Counted from the stretch's first letter, positions 43,662 through 53,395 are shown. The stretch is 64,000 bases of DNA from UBA4582 sp038106185 (GCA_038106185.1 JAYODE010000002.1:62001-126000), one strand, 5' to 3'. Notes: a model not told the origin generated them from the sequence alone. Program-made: numbers and translations.

Positions 43662-44456
43662 TTAGTCCTTTTGTGTCGTGCGGTTGACGAGTGCTTCCAG
43701 GGGCTCTTTCTGTGCCCGCTCGCCAAAAATGGCAGTTCCGATTCTAACCCAGGTGCTGCCTTCGGCGATGGCGGCTTCCATATCTGCAGACATGCCCATG
43801 GATAATTGATTGAACTCAGGCAAATCACGGCCATAGCGTTGTTGCGCGAGCTGAAGCAATTCTCGTAGTTCGCAAAAAGGCCGGCGCTGGTCAGCGAGGG
43901 TCGTCGTCGCCCTGGGTATGGCCATGAGTCCTCGAAGCGCCAGATTAGGCAGGGGCAGGATGCCGTCGATCAGTGCCATCAGGTCCTTCGCCATGATGCC
44001 CGCTTTGCTCTCTTCAGCATCGATATTCACCTGAATCAAAAGCTGCAGTGGTGCGAGCTCTGCGGATCTCTGCTGCGACAGCCGCTCGGCGACCTTGCGA
44101 CTCGCGAGGGTATGCACCCAATCAAAGTGTGTGGCGATGGGGCGTGTCTTGTTTGACTGGATCGCCCCGATATAGTGCCACTGGGGTGCAGCCAGCTGTA
44201 TGTCTGCCAGAGCCTGAATTTTGTCCAGTGCTTCTTGCAAGTAGTTCTCGCCAAAGTCGAGTTGCTGGTTGTTGATTGCTGCTCGAATATCCTCAATGGG
44301 CCGAGTCTTGCTGACTGCCAGTAAACGGACCGAGTCGGCGCCGCGTTGGTATTGGTCCGACAAGACCTTGATACGATGTCTTACCCGCGCCAGATTCTCA
44401 GCGACAAATTGCTGATTGCTGGGGCGCGGTTCCGGTTTCTTGAAATGCTCGCTCAA
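43662..44456 (-). CDS. yggS: YggS family pyridoxal phosphate homeostasis protein
   Basis: 264 aa. PLP-binding Lys50 is in LLAVSKTRP; FGENYLQEALDK, WHYIGAIQSNK, LLIQVNID and LSMGMSADMEAAIAEGSTWVRIGTAIFG are the family landmarks of the alanine-racemase-like barrel. It maintains PLP and amino acid balance and has no known catalytic reaction. The start is TTG at 44456 with AGGA eight bases upstream. It is divergent from pilT across 280 bases without another gene, the conserved Pseudomonas pairing. Confidence 0.94.
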   Translation of the reverse strand: MSEHFKKPEPRPSNQQFVAENLARVRHRIKVLSDQYQRGADSVRLLAVSKTRPIEDIRAAINNQQLDFGENYLQEALDKIQALADIQLAAPQWHYIGAIQSNKTRPIATHFDWVHTLASRKVAERLSQQRSAELAPLQLLIQVNIDAEESKAGIMAKDLMALIDGILPLPNLALRGLMAIPRATTTLADQRRPFCELRELLQLAQQRYGRDLPEFNQLSMGMSADMEAAIAEGSTWVRIGTAIFGERAQKEPLEALVNRTTQKD

Positions 44457-44736
44457 AATCTTTTCCTGTTCAGACAGACCAGTTTTGCGCTAAACGACCG
44501 TTGGTCGGTGACGCTCAGTCGTTGGGTCGGTAGTTGATTCAGTCGTTCAACAATACGAATACAATCAGCGAATCGACCATCAATTGTCGTCGAACATCTC
44601 GAGCGAGCACCAGGACAAGTGCAAACACGAAATTCGCCGCCAACCCAGCACGGCCTGACTATAAAGTCGCCGAAACACTACTGCTGAAGCCGATGAGCCT
44701 CTCGATTTCTCGATACCTCGATATAAGGTCAACCCC

Positions 44737-45774
44737 ATGGATATTACAGAACTTCTAGCTTTTAGCGAGAAACAAGGCGCATCAGACCTGCACCTGTCGG
44801 CCGGACTGCCGCCCATGATCAGAGTCGATGGTGACATTCGGCGTATTAATTTACCAGCGCTTGACCATAAAGAAGTGCATTCGTTGATCTATGAAATCAT
44901 GAATGACAAGCAGCGCAAAGAATTCGAGGAGTTTTTTGAATGCGACTTCTCTTTTGAGATACCGGGCATTGCCCGCTTTCGGGTCAATGCTTTCAACCAT
45001 AACCGCGGAGCCGGTGGTGTCTTTCGGACGATTCCGTCTAAGGTATTAACCATGGACGACCTGGGTATGGGGCAGATTTTCAAGAAAATTGCTGAAACGC
45101 CCCGTGGCCTGATCACAGTCACAGGGCCAACCGGATCAGGCAAGAGTACGACGCTCGCGGCCATGATGGATTACATCAATGATAACCGTTATCAACATAT
45201 CCTGACCGTTGAGGACCCAATCGAATTCGTTCACGAGAGCAAGAAGTGTCTCATTAACCAGCGAGAGGTTCACCGTGACACACTCGGCTTTAACGAAGCG
45301 CTGCGGTCGGCGTTACGAGAAGACCCGGATATTATCCTGGTGGGAGAGATGCGTGATCTGGAGACCATCAGATTAGCGTTGGAGGCCGCAGAAACTGGTC
45401 ATATGGTGTTTGGAACGCTGCACACCTCATCCGCGGCCAAGACGATAGACCGAATTATTGATGTTTTTCCGGCGGCGGAGAAATCGATGGTGCGCTCCAT
45501 GCTGTCAGAGTCACTGGCAGCAGTTGTATCTCAGAGTTTGTTGAAGAAGGTTGGCGGTGGTCGAGTCGCAGCCCACGAAATCATGCTCTGCACGCCGGCG
45601 ATTCGAAACTTGATTCGCGAAGACAAGGTCGCACAGATGTATTCGGCCATCCAGACGGGAGGCCAGCTAGGCATGCAGACGCTGGATCAGTGTTTGCGAA
45701 TGCTCGTTGATAAGAAGGTGATTAGCCGAGAGCAGGCCCGGGAAAAAGCGAAAATGCCCGATGATTTCAAATGA
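44737..45774 (+). CDS. pilT: Type IV pilus retraction ATPase PilT
   Basis: 345 aa. Walker A GPTGSGKS at 130-137, Asp box, Walker B (IILVGEMRD), His box (GHMVFGTLHTSSAAKTIDR) and the PilT-specific AIRNLIRE motif are all present. It is a hexameric motor at the pilus base that depolymerises pilin for twitching and DNA uptake. pilU follows after 16 bases. Confidence 0.97.
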   Translation: MDITELLAFSEKQGASDLHLSAGLPPMIRVDGDIRRINLPALDHKEVHSLIYEIMNDKQRKEFEEFFECDFSFEIPGIARFRVNAFNHNRGAGGVFRTIPSKVLTMDDLGMGQIFKKIAETPRGLITVTGPTGSGKSTTLAAMMDYINDNRYQHILTVEDPIEFVHESKKCLINQREVHRDTLGFNEALRSALREDPDIILVGEMRDLETIRLALEAAETGHMVFGTLHTSSAAKTIDRIIDVFPAAEKSMVRSMLSESLAAVVSQSLLKKVGGGRVAAHEIMLCTPAIRNLIREDKVAQMYSAIQTGGQLGMQTLDQCLRMLVDKKVISREQAREKAKMPDDFK

Positions 45775-45790
45775 GGACTAGTCAGCGCCA

Positions 45791-46930
45791 ATGATCGATT
45801 TTGATAAACTTTTAACGGTAGTCGTTGAACGAGGCGCTTCGGATCTGTTTATTACAGCTGGGTTGCCACCCTCGGTGAAGGTCAGCGGGCGTATGTTGCC
45901 CCTATTGAAAACGCCACTGACGCCTGAACAATCCCGCGAAATGGTTCATAGCACCATGACAGAGGCTCAGATTCAGGAGTTTGAAGCAGAGCGAGAGTGT
46001 AATTTTGCGATCCACTCGCCCATCGCAGGGCGATTTAGAGTCAGCGCCTTTTATCAACGCAATTTTGCCGGCATGGTCCTGCGCCGAATAGAAACTCACA
46101 TTCCGAGCATTGATGACCTGAGGCTACCCGCCATCGTAAAAGACTTGGCCATGACCAAGCGTGGTCTGATCATCTTTGTAGGGGCGACCGGTACCGGTAA
46201 GTCGACATCTTTGGCAGCCATGGTGGGCCATCGAAATACCCACAGCAAAGGTCATATCATCACGATAGAGGACCCTATTGAGTTTATTCACGAACATCGT
46301 GGTTGCATGGTGACTCAACGAGAGGTGGGTGTGGATACGCCGAGTTTTGATGTGGCGCTGAAGAATACCCTGCGTCAAGCGCCCGATGTCATCATGGTCG
46401 GCGAAGTCCGAACCCGTGAGACGATGGACTATGCACTAGCGTTTGCGGAAACGGGACACCTCTGTCTGGCAACCCTGCACGCCAATAATGCCAATCAGGC
46501 ACTGGATCGAATCATTAACTTTTTTCCTGCTGATCGCCATAGCCAGGTATGGATGGATCTATCATTGAATTTGCGTGGCATGATAGCCCAGCAATTGCTA
46601 CCAACGACGGACGGCAAGGGCCGAAGGGCGGCTATAGAGGTATTGATCAATACGCCCCTGGTGGCCGATTTGGTGCGAAAGGGCGAGGTACATTCGCTGA
46701 AGGAACTGATGAGTAAGTCCGTGGAGCATGGCATGCAGACCTTTGATCAGTCGTTGTATGCGCTGTTTCGAGCGGGCGATATCACCTATGAGACCGCGCT
46801 CGCTTCTGCAGATTCAGCCAATGACCTGCGGCTGATGATCAAATTGGCGGGTGATGGGCCAGCGCCGGGCGCCGCTGCGCCCCACTTGTCTTTGCAATCC
46901 GATGGTGAGGACCTAGGTCGTCGCCGCTAA
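45791..46930 (+). CDS. pilU: PilT-dependent retraction ATPase PilU
   Basis: 379 aa. Walker A GATGTGKS at 131-138, IIMVGEVRTRETMDYAL, GHLCLATLHANNANQALDRIINFFP. The AIRNLIRE box of PilT is replaced by VLINTPLVADLVRKGE, and the tail is longer, as in PilU. It assists PilT in forceful retraction. It runs to 46930; a 55-base spacer separates it from convergent ruvX. Confidence 0.96.
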   Translation: MIDFDKLLTVVVERGASDLFITAGLPPSVKVSGRMLPLLKTPLTPEQSREMVHSTMTEAQIQEFEAERECNFAIHSPIAGRFRVSAFYQRNFAGMVLRRIETHIPSIDDLRLPAIVKDLAMTKRGLIIFVGATGTGKSTSLAAMVGHRNTHSKGHIITIEDPIEFIHEHRGCMVTQREVGVDTPSFDVALKNTLRQAPDVIMVGEVRTRETMDYALAFAETGHLCLATLHANNANQALDRIINFFPADRHSQVWMDLSLNLRGMIAQQLLPTTDGKGRRAAIEVLINTPLVADLVRKGEVHSLKELMSKSVEHGMQTFDQSLYALFRAGDITYETALASADSANDLRLMIKLAGDGPAPGAAAPHLSLQSDGEDLGRRR

Positions 46931-46985
46931 GAGTTGTTCATCGATCAGTAGCTGCACCGCGTTTCAGGCTTTCCAGGGGTAGCTG

Positions 46986-47396
46986 TCAGCGAAGATTCGG
47001 TTGGCTCCGAAAGAAGGTTTCGAGGATCAACTGGGCGGCGAGATGATCGATAGGGCCATCAGTGTCGGTCATGGCATTCGCTGCGAAGCTGGACAAGCGT
47101 TCATCGACCGTCTGGTGAGGAATGTTGAAACGCCCCGTGAGGCGGCGCGCAAATTTCTCGGCGCGCAACGATATGGGGCTAGAAGAATCATCCATATTCA
47201 AGGGTAAACCCACGACCAGCAATTTTGGCGCCCAGGTGATGATCAAGGCTTCAATCTCTTGCCATTTTGGTATGCCATCTCGAGCAGTAATGATCGCAAT
47301 CGGTGTGGCAGAGCCTGTCAGGCCCTGCCCCACAGCGATACCAATTTTTTTGGTACCAAAGTCAAAGCCCATCACAAGGTCTTGTGGCTCAATCAT
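46986..47396 (-). CDS. ruvX: Holliday junction resolvase-like YqgF (RuvX)
   Basis: 136 aa. MGFDFGTKKIGIAVGQ (RNase H fold, first catalytic Asp), VVGLPLNMDDSSSPISLRAEKFARRL and DERLSSFAA are present. Implicated in 16S rRNA 5' processing and possibly recombination. Start at 47396, overlapping the end of yqgE by 8 bases; the yqgE-ruvX pair is conserved. Confidence 0.95.
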   Translation of the reverse strand: MIEPQDLVMGFDFGTKKIGIAVGQGLTGSATPIAIITARDGIPKWQEIEALIITWAPKLLVVGLPLNMDDSSSPISLRAEKFARRLTGRFNIPHQTVDERLSSFAANAMTDTDGPIDHLAAQLILETFFRSQPNLR

Positions 47397-47949
47397 GGCC
47401 AGCCGCTCTATTCATCAGGTTAAGATCGACACCCAACAAGGCGGCCGCCTTGTTGCGCCGCTCCTCGATGGGCGTGGTGAAGACGATATCCGCCAGGGTT
47501 GGGGTTAACAACCAGATAGACTCACCTAACTCCCCTTCCAGCTGGGCTGCGCCCCACCCGGCATAACCGAGCAACGCGATGATATGTTCAGGTCTTTTGC
47601 CTGACCTCAGGTCCTCAATGAGGTCCTCGGACGCACTGAGAGAAATCTCAGCCGAGACGTTTAATGTGCCGGTGTACGCTTGTTCAGGGGAATGCAAAAA
47701 GAACAGACGCTCAGGTTCCACGGGGCCCCCTTCAAAAACCGGACAGAGAATTTGATCCTGAAAGCCGGGTAACAACTCTGCTAGGGTTACCGTCAAAGGT
47801 CGATTGATGACCAAGCCAAAAGCACCATTCGGACTATGATCGACCAACAGGGAAATGGTTTTGCTGAAGTAGTCCTGCTCCAGGCCGACGCCGTCGAGGG
47901 CAATGAGAAAGTGATTGCTAAGTTCAGAAGATGGGTGGTCTTGGTCCAT
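47389..47949 (-). CDS. yqgE: UPF0301 / YqgE (AlgH) family protein
   Basis: 186 aa. NHFLIALDGV, SPNGAFGLVINRP, FEGGPVEPERLFFLH and LLGYAGWGAAQLEGEL are diagnostic for DUF179. In Pseudomonas the homologue AlgH influences alginate; molecular role is unknown. It starts one base after tonB ends and overlaps ruvX. Confidence 0.95.
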   Translation of the reverse strand: MDQDHPSSELSNHFLIALDGVGLEQDYFSKTISLLVDHSPNGAFGLVINRPLTVTLAELLPGFQDQILCPVFEGGPVEPERLFFLHSPEQAYTGTLNVSAEISLSASEDLIEDLRSGKRPEHIIALLGYAGWGAAQLEGELGESIWLLTPTLADIVFTTPIEERRNKAAALLGVDLNLMNRAAGHD

Positions 47950-47950
47950 A

Positions 47951-48871
47951 TTACAAGCTTCGCAATGAGCTATTTTTGCGGAATTGCCAGGTTCTGATAA
48001 TTTCCAGTTCGTCGGTGGTCATGCGCAATTCATCGGAAAAAGGCGCAAAAGGAGCGGCTAGCCGGACGATATTGATAGCGGCATTATCGAGGACTGTAAA
48101 TCCGGAAGATTCCAGCAGTTTAACCTCCTTGAGGCTGCCATCCGGCAAAATCGAGACGAGCAACCTCAGGCTGCCATAGAGCTTATTCCGCCGAGCCTCA
48201 GCTGGGTAATTTAAGTTGCCAATCTTCTCTATTTTTCGCCGCCAGGAGTTCAAATAGTAAGCGTCGGCACTGGCTGCGGTGGCCAGGCTGGTCAACCGTT
48301 TAACTCTGGGTCGTTTTGCATAGACCTGACGTTGCTCGTCGAGCCTGGCCTCCAGACTCGCGATCTCCAGGTTGAGTTGAGGTAGTGTTTTTTGCTGTTG
48401 ATCAGGGCTGACATTTGATTCTGCCGCTTCAATTAACGGCTCCAGCTTTGTCGAGTGGGCACTGGTGTCTGTTGTGGTCAGAACGGTTGGTCGGGTTGTT
48501 TCGGCAGCGGGTGCTGATGGTTTTTGATTCTGAACGCCCGTTTCTCGTATGTTGGTATCGTGATAGTCGGCTTCGGATGTTGTTGTCAGTTGCACCTTGT
48601 CCTCCTGCGTGCCGCTCCCCGCCTGGTTGAACTGCGCCATGAAGTCGACGTCTTTCGGTCGATGCTGGCTCATATGCTGGGCCAGTGTGACTTCAATGGT
48701 GTGAGGTGTAGGTTTATCAAATGAAAACGTAAAGGTGATACCAAGTATCAGCGCAGCATGCACAGCAACGGCCAGAAAGACCGTAAAACTCAGTCGATCG
48801 GCGGCTGTGACGGCCGGTCCTGTCATGGGTGATCGCGGTTGGGTAAAAGCCGAACTAGCTGCGACCGTCAT
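47951..48871 (-). CDS. TonB family energy transducer (TonB3-like)
   Basis: 306 aa. One N-terminal membrane helix (about residues 28-48), a long Thr/Ser/Gln-rich periplasmic region, a coiled-coil-like LNLEIASLEARLDEQRQ stretch, and a C-terminal TonB domain: YLNSWRRKIEKIGNLNYPAEARRNKLYGSL and LKEVKLLESSGFTVLDNAAINIVRLAAPF. The position between gshB and yqgE matches P. aeruginosa tonB3, required for twitching motility and pilus assembly, which fits the pil genes on either side. No exbB/exbD is here. Confidence 0.9.
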   Translation of the reverse strand: MTVAASSAFTQPRSPMTGPAVTAADRLSFTVFLAVAVHAALILGITFTFSFDKPTPHTIEVTLAQHMSQHRPKDVDFMAQFNQAGSGTQEDKVQLTTTSEADYHDTNIRETGVQNQKPSAPAAETTRPTVLTTTDTSAHSTKLEPLIEAAESNVSPDQQQKTLPQLNLEIASLEARLDEQRQVYAKRPRVKRLTSLATAASADAYYLNSWRRKIEKIGNLNYPAEARRNKLYGSLRLLVSILPDGSLKEVKLLESSGFTVLDNAAINIVRLAAPFAPFSDELRMTTDELEIIRTWQFRKNSSLRSL

Positions 48872-49814
48872 GGCAGAGATTTGCGATAAAGTTCATGTAA
48901 TCGCCGGCGATATCCAGATCAAAAGCTTTATCGATTTCACGAATACAAGTCGGGCAAGTCACATTGATTTCTGTGAGGTAATCGCCGATCACGTCTATGC
49001 CGACGAAATACAAGCCGCGGGCTTTGAGGGTAGGACCCACCTGATCACAGATCCAGCGATCTCGGTCAGTAAGAGGCCGGGCAACACCCTCACCCCCGGC
49101 AGCCAGATTGCCGCGAGATTCACCAACAGCGGGAATCCTGGCAAGGGCATAGGGCACTGGTTCACCATTGATAAGCAAGATACGCTTGTCACCCGCGGTA
49201 ATCTCGGGAATATATTTTTGCGCCATGGTTTGCGTGGTGCCATGTCGAGTCAAAGTTTCAAGGATCACGCTCAGGTTTGAGTCGCCCGGCTTGACGCGGA
49301 AGATAGAGGCTCCCCCCATGCCATCTAGCGGCTTGAAAATCACATCTTGATGTTCTGTATGGAATGCACGCAGCTGCACAGGATCACGACTGACCAGGTG
49401 CGGAGGGCAGCATTGTGGAAACTGCAGTGCGAACAGCTTTTCATTAGAGTCTCGAATACTCCCGGGGCGATTGAGTACCCGTAGACCCGCTTGTTCGGCC
49501 ATTTCGAGCATATAGGTCGTATAAATATATTCCATATCGAAAGGTGGGTCTTTACGCATCAAGACGGCGTCAAGGTCCGTCAAGGGACCTTCATGAATCG
49601 CCTTGACCGTAAACCAGTCGTGTAAGTCATTGCGCAGTTCAACTTCTGAGAAGCGCCCATGCACCTCGCCGGCTTTGATAAGTAGATCTGATTGCTGCAT
49701 ACAGTAAACAGACCAGCCGCGAGATTGTGCGGCCAACATCATCGCCAGAGTGCTGTCCTTCTTCGGATTGATTGATTCGATGGGGTCCATTACGACGCCC
49801 AGTTTAAAACTCAA
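48855..49814 (-). CDS. gshB: Glutathione synthetase
   Basis: 319 aa ATP-grasp enzyme. GVVMDPIESINPKKDSTLAMMLAAQ opens the family; RKDPPFDMEYIYTTYMLE, KPLDGMGGASIFR, RILLINGEPVPYALARIP and the ending FVGIDVIGDYLTEINVTCPT are conserved. Joins gamma-Glu-Cys and Gly. The start is TTG at 49814 with a strong GAGGAG seven bases upstream. Divergent from pilG across 202 bases; overlaps tonB by 17 bases. Confidence 0.97.
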   Translation of the reverse strand: MSFKLGVVMDPIESINPKKDSTLAMMLAAQSRGWSVYCMQQSDLLIKAGEVHGRFSEVELRNDLHDWFTVKAIHEGPLTDLDAVLMRKDPPFDMEYIYTTYMLEMAEQAGLRVLNRPGSIRDSNEKLFALQFPQCCPPHLVSRDPVQLRAFHTEHQDVIFKPLDGMGGASIFRVKPGDSNLSVILETLTRHGTTQTMAQKYIPEITAGDKRILLINGEPVPYALARIPAVGESRGNLAAGGEGVARPLTDRDRWICDQVGPTLKARGLYFVGIDVIGDYLTEINVTCPTCIREIDKAFDLDIAGDYMNFIANLCHDGRS

Positions 49815-50016
49815 AATCGAAACTCCTCATCAAGTTGGTACGCATTCCGCCAGGGTCGATTGTAAACCACTTATACCGCTTGTGGGCAAAAATCCTTTGC
49901 CTGTCTGCTCGCGATAGATTGGGTATAAGGGCTGTGCTACAAAAAACGCGTAAGCTGCCGGGCCGGAATCTGCTTTGTGATTTTCTGACTGGTAATCCGC
50001 GAATTAGGTAGGGGAT

Positions 50017-50406
50017 ATGGAAGACAAGTTTGAGGGTGTTCGAGTCATGGTCATCGATGATAGCAAAACAATTCGCCGAACGGCAGAAACCCTGCTGGCC
50101 AAAGCCGGCTGTGATGTGACGACCGCGACTGATGGATTTGATGCGCTGGCAAAAATCGCGGATACCCAACCGGCGATAATCTTTGTCGATATCATGATGC
50201 CACGACTTGATGGCTATCAAACCTGCGCTTTGATCAAGAACAACAAGTCGTTCAGGCAAACGCCGGTGATCATGCTATCGAGCAAGGACGGCTTGTTTGA
50301 CCGAGCTAAGGGCAGAATCGTCGGCTCTGATCAATATTTGACGAAGCCCTTTAGTAAGGAGGAGCTTCTTCGTGCCATCGAAGATCATGTCAAATTATCA
50401 GACTAG
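50017..50406 (+). CDS. pilG: Twitching motility response regulator PilG
   Basis: 129 aa CheY-like receiver. Acidic pocket D14/D15, phosphoacceptor D58 (FVDIMMPRLDG) and K110 (YLTKPF). The ribosome site TAGGTAGGGG is strong. Output regulator of the Chp system promoting pilus extension and, in Pseudomonas, cAMP. Heads the pilG-pilH-pilI-pilJ-chpA-chpC operon. Confidence 0.97.
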   Translation: MEDKFEGVRVMVIDDSKTIRRTAETLLAKAGCDVTTATDGFDALAKIADTQPAIIFVDIMMPRLDGYQTCALIKNNKSFRQTPVIMLSSKDGLFDRAKGRIVGSDQYLTKPFSKEELLRAIEDHVKLSD

Positions 50407-50431
50407 CGTCCTGGTCAGGAGTTTTGAGTAA

Positions 50432-50797
50432 ATGCCCAAAGTATTAGTCGTCGATGATTCTCCGGTCGAGATCTTTCACTTTAAACATCTTTTGGAAAAA
50501 CTCGGCTATGAGGTCATCACTGCTGAAAATGGTCGCGATGCAGTTGCCATGGCCAATAAAGAGCAACCGGATGTCGTTCTGATGGACATAGTGATGCCGG
50601 ATATGAATGGCTTTCAGGCGACCAGGCAGATTTCTCGAGGAGAAACTACACGGCATATTCCCATCATAATAGTCAGTAGCAAGGACCAGGAGACCGATAA
50701 GGTCTGGGGGCAGCGGCAGGGCGCGCAAGGTTATCTGACTAAACCGGTAAACAGTCAGATGTTGTTAGCGGCGCTTAAAAGCGTGGTTTTATTATGA
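50432..50797 (+). CDS. pilH: Twitching motility response regulator PilH
   Basis: 121 aa single receiver: D8/D9, phosphoacceptor D52 (LMDIVMPDMNG), K104 (YLTKPVN). In the family PilH counteracts PilG, acting as phosphate sink or retraction regulator. Its last codons overlap the pilI start (ATGA). Confidence 0.96.
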   Translation: MPKVLVVDDSPVEIFHFKHLLEKLGYEVITAENGRDAVAMANKEQPDVVLMDIVMPDMNGFQATRQISRGETTRHIPIIIVSSKDQETDKVWGQRQGAQGYLTKPVNSQMLLAALKSVVLL

Positions 50798-51336
50798 ATC
50801 AACCGAGCCCGTTTTCATTACTGACTGCCTTGGCGCGTCGTAGCGAAAAATGCGAGATGACGCTGCCAGCTAACGAAAACACACAGTCTCACTGGAACGG
50901 ATTGGGTTTCAATCTCGCAGGGCAACGGTTTGTGACGCCAATGAGTGAGGTTGCAGAGTTGATGCGTCTGCCTGGTGCAACCCGGCTGCCTGGTGTTAAA
51001 CCTTTTGTTATTGGCATAGCGAATGTCCGCGGCAGATTGATGGCCTTGCTCGACCTGGCGACCTATTTTGGCACTAACTCGGCTTTGCCCCGAGCTCAGC
51101 GCCGGGTTCTGGCGGTCGAGGATGATGAGCAATATGTTGGCTTTTTGGTAGATGAGTCGCTGGGTATGCAACATTTTCCCAGCGATGCCTTCGCCGAGTC
51201 AGTAGACGAGGTTAATGCGATATATCAGCCCTTTATCAAGGGTGGTTACCGAGTCGCTGGCGCTATCTGGCCAGTGCTGAGTTTAAAAGCCCTGGCAGCC
51301 GATCCTCGGCTTGAGACGCTGGCTAGTCAGGCTTAA
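50794..51336 (+). CDS. pilI: CheW-like adaptor PilI
   Basis: 180 aa. CheW domain with LAGQRFVTPMSEVAELMRLP, GIANVRGRLMALLDLATYFG and VGFLVDESLGMQHF. It links PilJ to the ChpA kinase. Overlaps pilH by four bases and precedes pilJ by 34. Confidence 0.95.
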   Translation: MNQPSPFSLLTALARRSEKCEMTLPANENTQSHWNGLGFNLAGQRFVTPMSEVAELMRLPGATRLPGVKPFVIGIANVRGRLMALLDLATYFGTNSALPRAQRRVLAVEDDEQYVGFLVDESLGMQHFPSDAFAESVDEVNAIYQPFIKGGYRVAGAIWPVLSLKALAADPRLETLASQA

Positions 51337-51370
51337 GTCTCATTGAACAAGTCACAACCAAGGATTTGAA

Positions 51371-53395
51371 ATGGCGGAAAAACCCCGTACTGCAGGTCGT
51401 ACCATGAAAAATACCAAGATTACTTTGTTAGTCATAACGCTGGCGCTGTTAGTGGCAGGCTACATCGGCAACTACTACCTCGTTAGTCAGGATCAAGAAA
51501 AAACCACAGGCTATTTGCGAGAAGCGAACGCGCTGAAAATGCTGTCTCAGGGCATCGTCAACCATAGCGCTCAAGCCGCCGCAGGCGTTTTAGAGAGCTA
51601 TCCTTTATTGGCAGAGGACAGGTCTGAATTCGATCTTGCCCTTGGCAAGCTGAAGAATGGTAGCCCGACGGTTGGTTTGCCACCTTCAGAGGCGTCTCAG
51701 CAGGTTTTGCTGAATCGGATTGCTGCGGAGTGGGTTGAGACCCGAGAACATGTGGATAAAATTCTGAATAATCGAGATGTACTTCTGACCCAGAGTGATA
51801 TATCTGGCGATCTGGGCATCACTCTGTCGGCGATCCAGCAGGAAAATGCCAAGGTCGTCGCCGATTTGCTGCGAATTGGTATACCGGCCAGCGTCGTGGT
51901 TCGTGCGCAACAGCAGGGTCAATTGGTCGAGCGTATGTCTCGTTCGATTGAAAAGGTCGTTGAAACGGGCGGAAGCAAGAATTTAATCGATAACTTCAAT
52001 CGCGACAGAGCGGCTTTTGTTCAGGTTCTCGAAGCCCTGACTCAGGGTGATAGAGATTTGCAGATTCCAGCCGCCGGCACACCTGAGCTTCGCGCTAGCC
52101 TTGGAAAAATCGAAGAGTTATTCCGTACTGTGTCGACCAGTTCGAACGAGATATTTACTCGCGCATCCGAGCTAGCGGCAATAAGACGAGCGGCCCAGGC
52201 GATTAACCTCAATGCCGACAGCCTGATGGCGCGTTCGAGCGAGCTGGTTAAAGGCTATGAAGACGAGGCAGGTGGCGGGCTCGCATCACCGTTAATCGGT
52301 CTGGGTTGCGCCTTAGGCGCTTTTCTCGTGATGCTCATCTTGGGCGTTCTCTTATCCCGGCAAGCACGAAGAAGTGTGACGGAAACTCGTGAGCAGAATG
52401 AACAGAATCAAGCGGCTATTCTTCAACTGCTTGATGAGCTGGCAGATTTTGCCGATGGAGACTTGCGAGTACAGGTCACTGTGACAGAGAGCTTTACCGG
52501 TGCCATTGCCGACTCCATTAATTTCTCGATTGATCAGATGCGGGCGATGGTGTCGAAAATTAATGCAACGTCATCAGATGTCTCAACGGCAGCTAATCAG
52601 ACCCGCCATTCTGTCAGCCAACTTTCTGACGCTTCGCTCCGCCAAGCCAAGGAAATTGCCGATGTCTCAGAAGCAGTCAACGAAATGGCGATTTCAATCG
52701 ATCAGGTTTCCTATAACGCCGCTGAGTCATCATCGGTAGCAGAACGTTCGGTCGGTATTGCCAGTCAAGGTGCTATCGTCGTTCAGAATACCATCGGTGG
52801 CATGGACAAGATTCGAGGTCAGATCCAGGAAACCGCAAAACGGATTAAACGCCTTGGTGAAAGTTCGCAGGAGATTGGCGATATCGTTTCTTTGATTAAT
52901 GACATAGCCGATCAGACCAACATTCTATCTCTGAACGCTGCGATTCAAGCGTCCATGGCTGGTGATGCCGGAAAGGGATTTGCCGTTGTTGCCGATGAGG
53001 TACAACGACTCGCTGAGCGATCGGGCGCCGCGGCGAAACAGATTTCAGCGCTGGTCAAGACGATTCAAAGTGACACCCACGAAGCAGTTTCATCGATGGA
53101 GCAAACGACTGCCGAGGTCGTTCAAGGCACGCGACTAGCGCAAGATGCCGGTGTGTCGCTGGGTGAAATTCAGGGTGTGTCGAAGACGCTGGCTGAAATT
53201 ATCGAAAACATATCGGACGCTGCCCGCCAACAGGCTGCGTCGGCCGGTAAAATTTCGAACACGATGAAGAGTATCGAGTTTATTAGCGCACAAACTACCG
53301 AAGGCACCAAGTTAACCGCGACAGCAGTGGGCAATCTGGCGAACATGACCAACGAGCTTAGAGCTTCTGTGACAGGCTTCAAGTTACCTGCCTAA
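51371..53395 (+). CDS. pilJ: Type IV pilus methyl-accepting chemoreceptor PilJ
   Basis: 674 aa. Membrane helices at about 17-37 and 305-328 enclose a periplasmic region of about 265 residues (PilJ-type helical sensor), followed by HAMP and a signalling coiled coil. The hairpin tip DIADQTNILSLNAAIQASMAGDAGKGFAVVADEV near 513-546 is the PilJ version, with QASMAGD in place of EAARAGE. In Pseudomonas it senses surface contact or pilin. A start at 51404 (second Met) is possible. The companion methyltransferase pilK, which follows pilJ in Pseudomonas, is absent. Confidence 0.96.
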   Translation: MAEKPRTAGRTMKNTKITLLVITLALLVAGYIGNYYLVSQDQEKTTGYLREANALKMLSQGIVNHSAQAAAGVLESYPLLAEDRSEFDLALGKLKNGSPTVGLPPSEASQQVLLNRIAAEWVETREHVDKILNNRDVLLTQSDISGDLGITLSAIQQENAKVVADLLRIGIPASVVVRAQQQGQLVERMSRSIEKVVETGGSKNLIDNFNRDRAAFVQVLEALTQGDRDLQIPAAGTPELRASLGKIEELFRTVSTSSNEIFTRASELAAIRRAAQAINLNADSLMARSSELVKGYEDEAGGGLASPLIGLGCALGAFLVMLILGVLLSRQARRSVTETREQNEQNQAAILQLLDELADFADGDLRVQVTVTESFTGAIADSINFSIDQMRAMVSKINATSSDVSTAANQTRHSVSQLSDASLRQAKEIADVSEAVNEMAISIDQVSYNAAESSSVAERSVGIASQGAIVVQNTIGGMDKIRGQIQETAKRIKRLGESSQEIGDIVSLINDIADQTNILSLNAAIQASMAGDAGKGFAVVADEVQRLAERSGAAAKQISALVKTIQSDTHEAVSSMEQTTAEVVQGTRLAQDAGVSLGEIQGVSKTLAEIIENISDAARQQAASAGKISNTMKSIEFISAQTTEGTKLTATAVGNLANMTNELRASVTGFKLPA

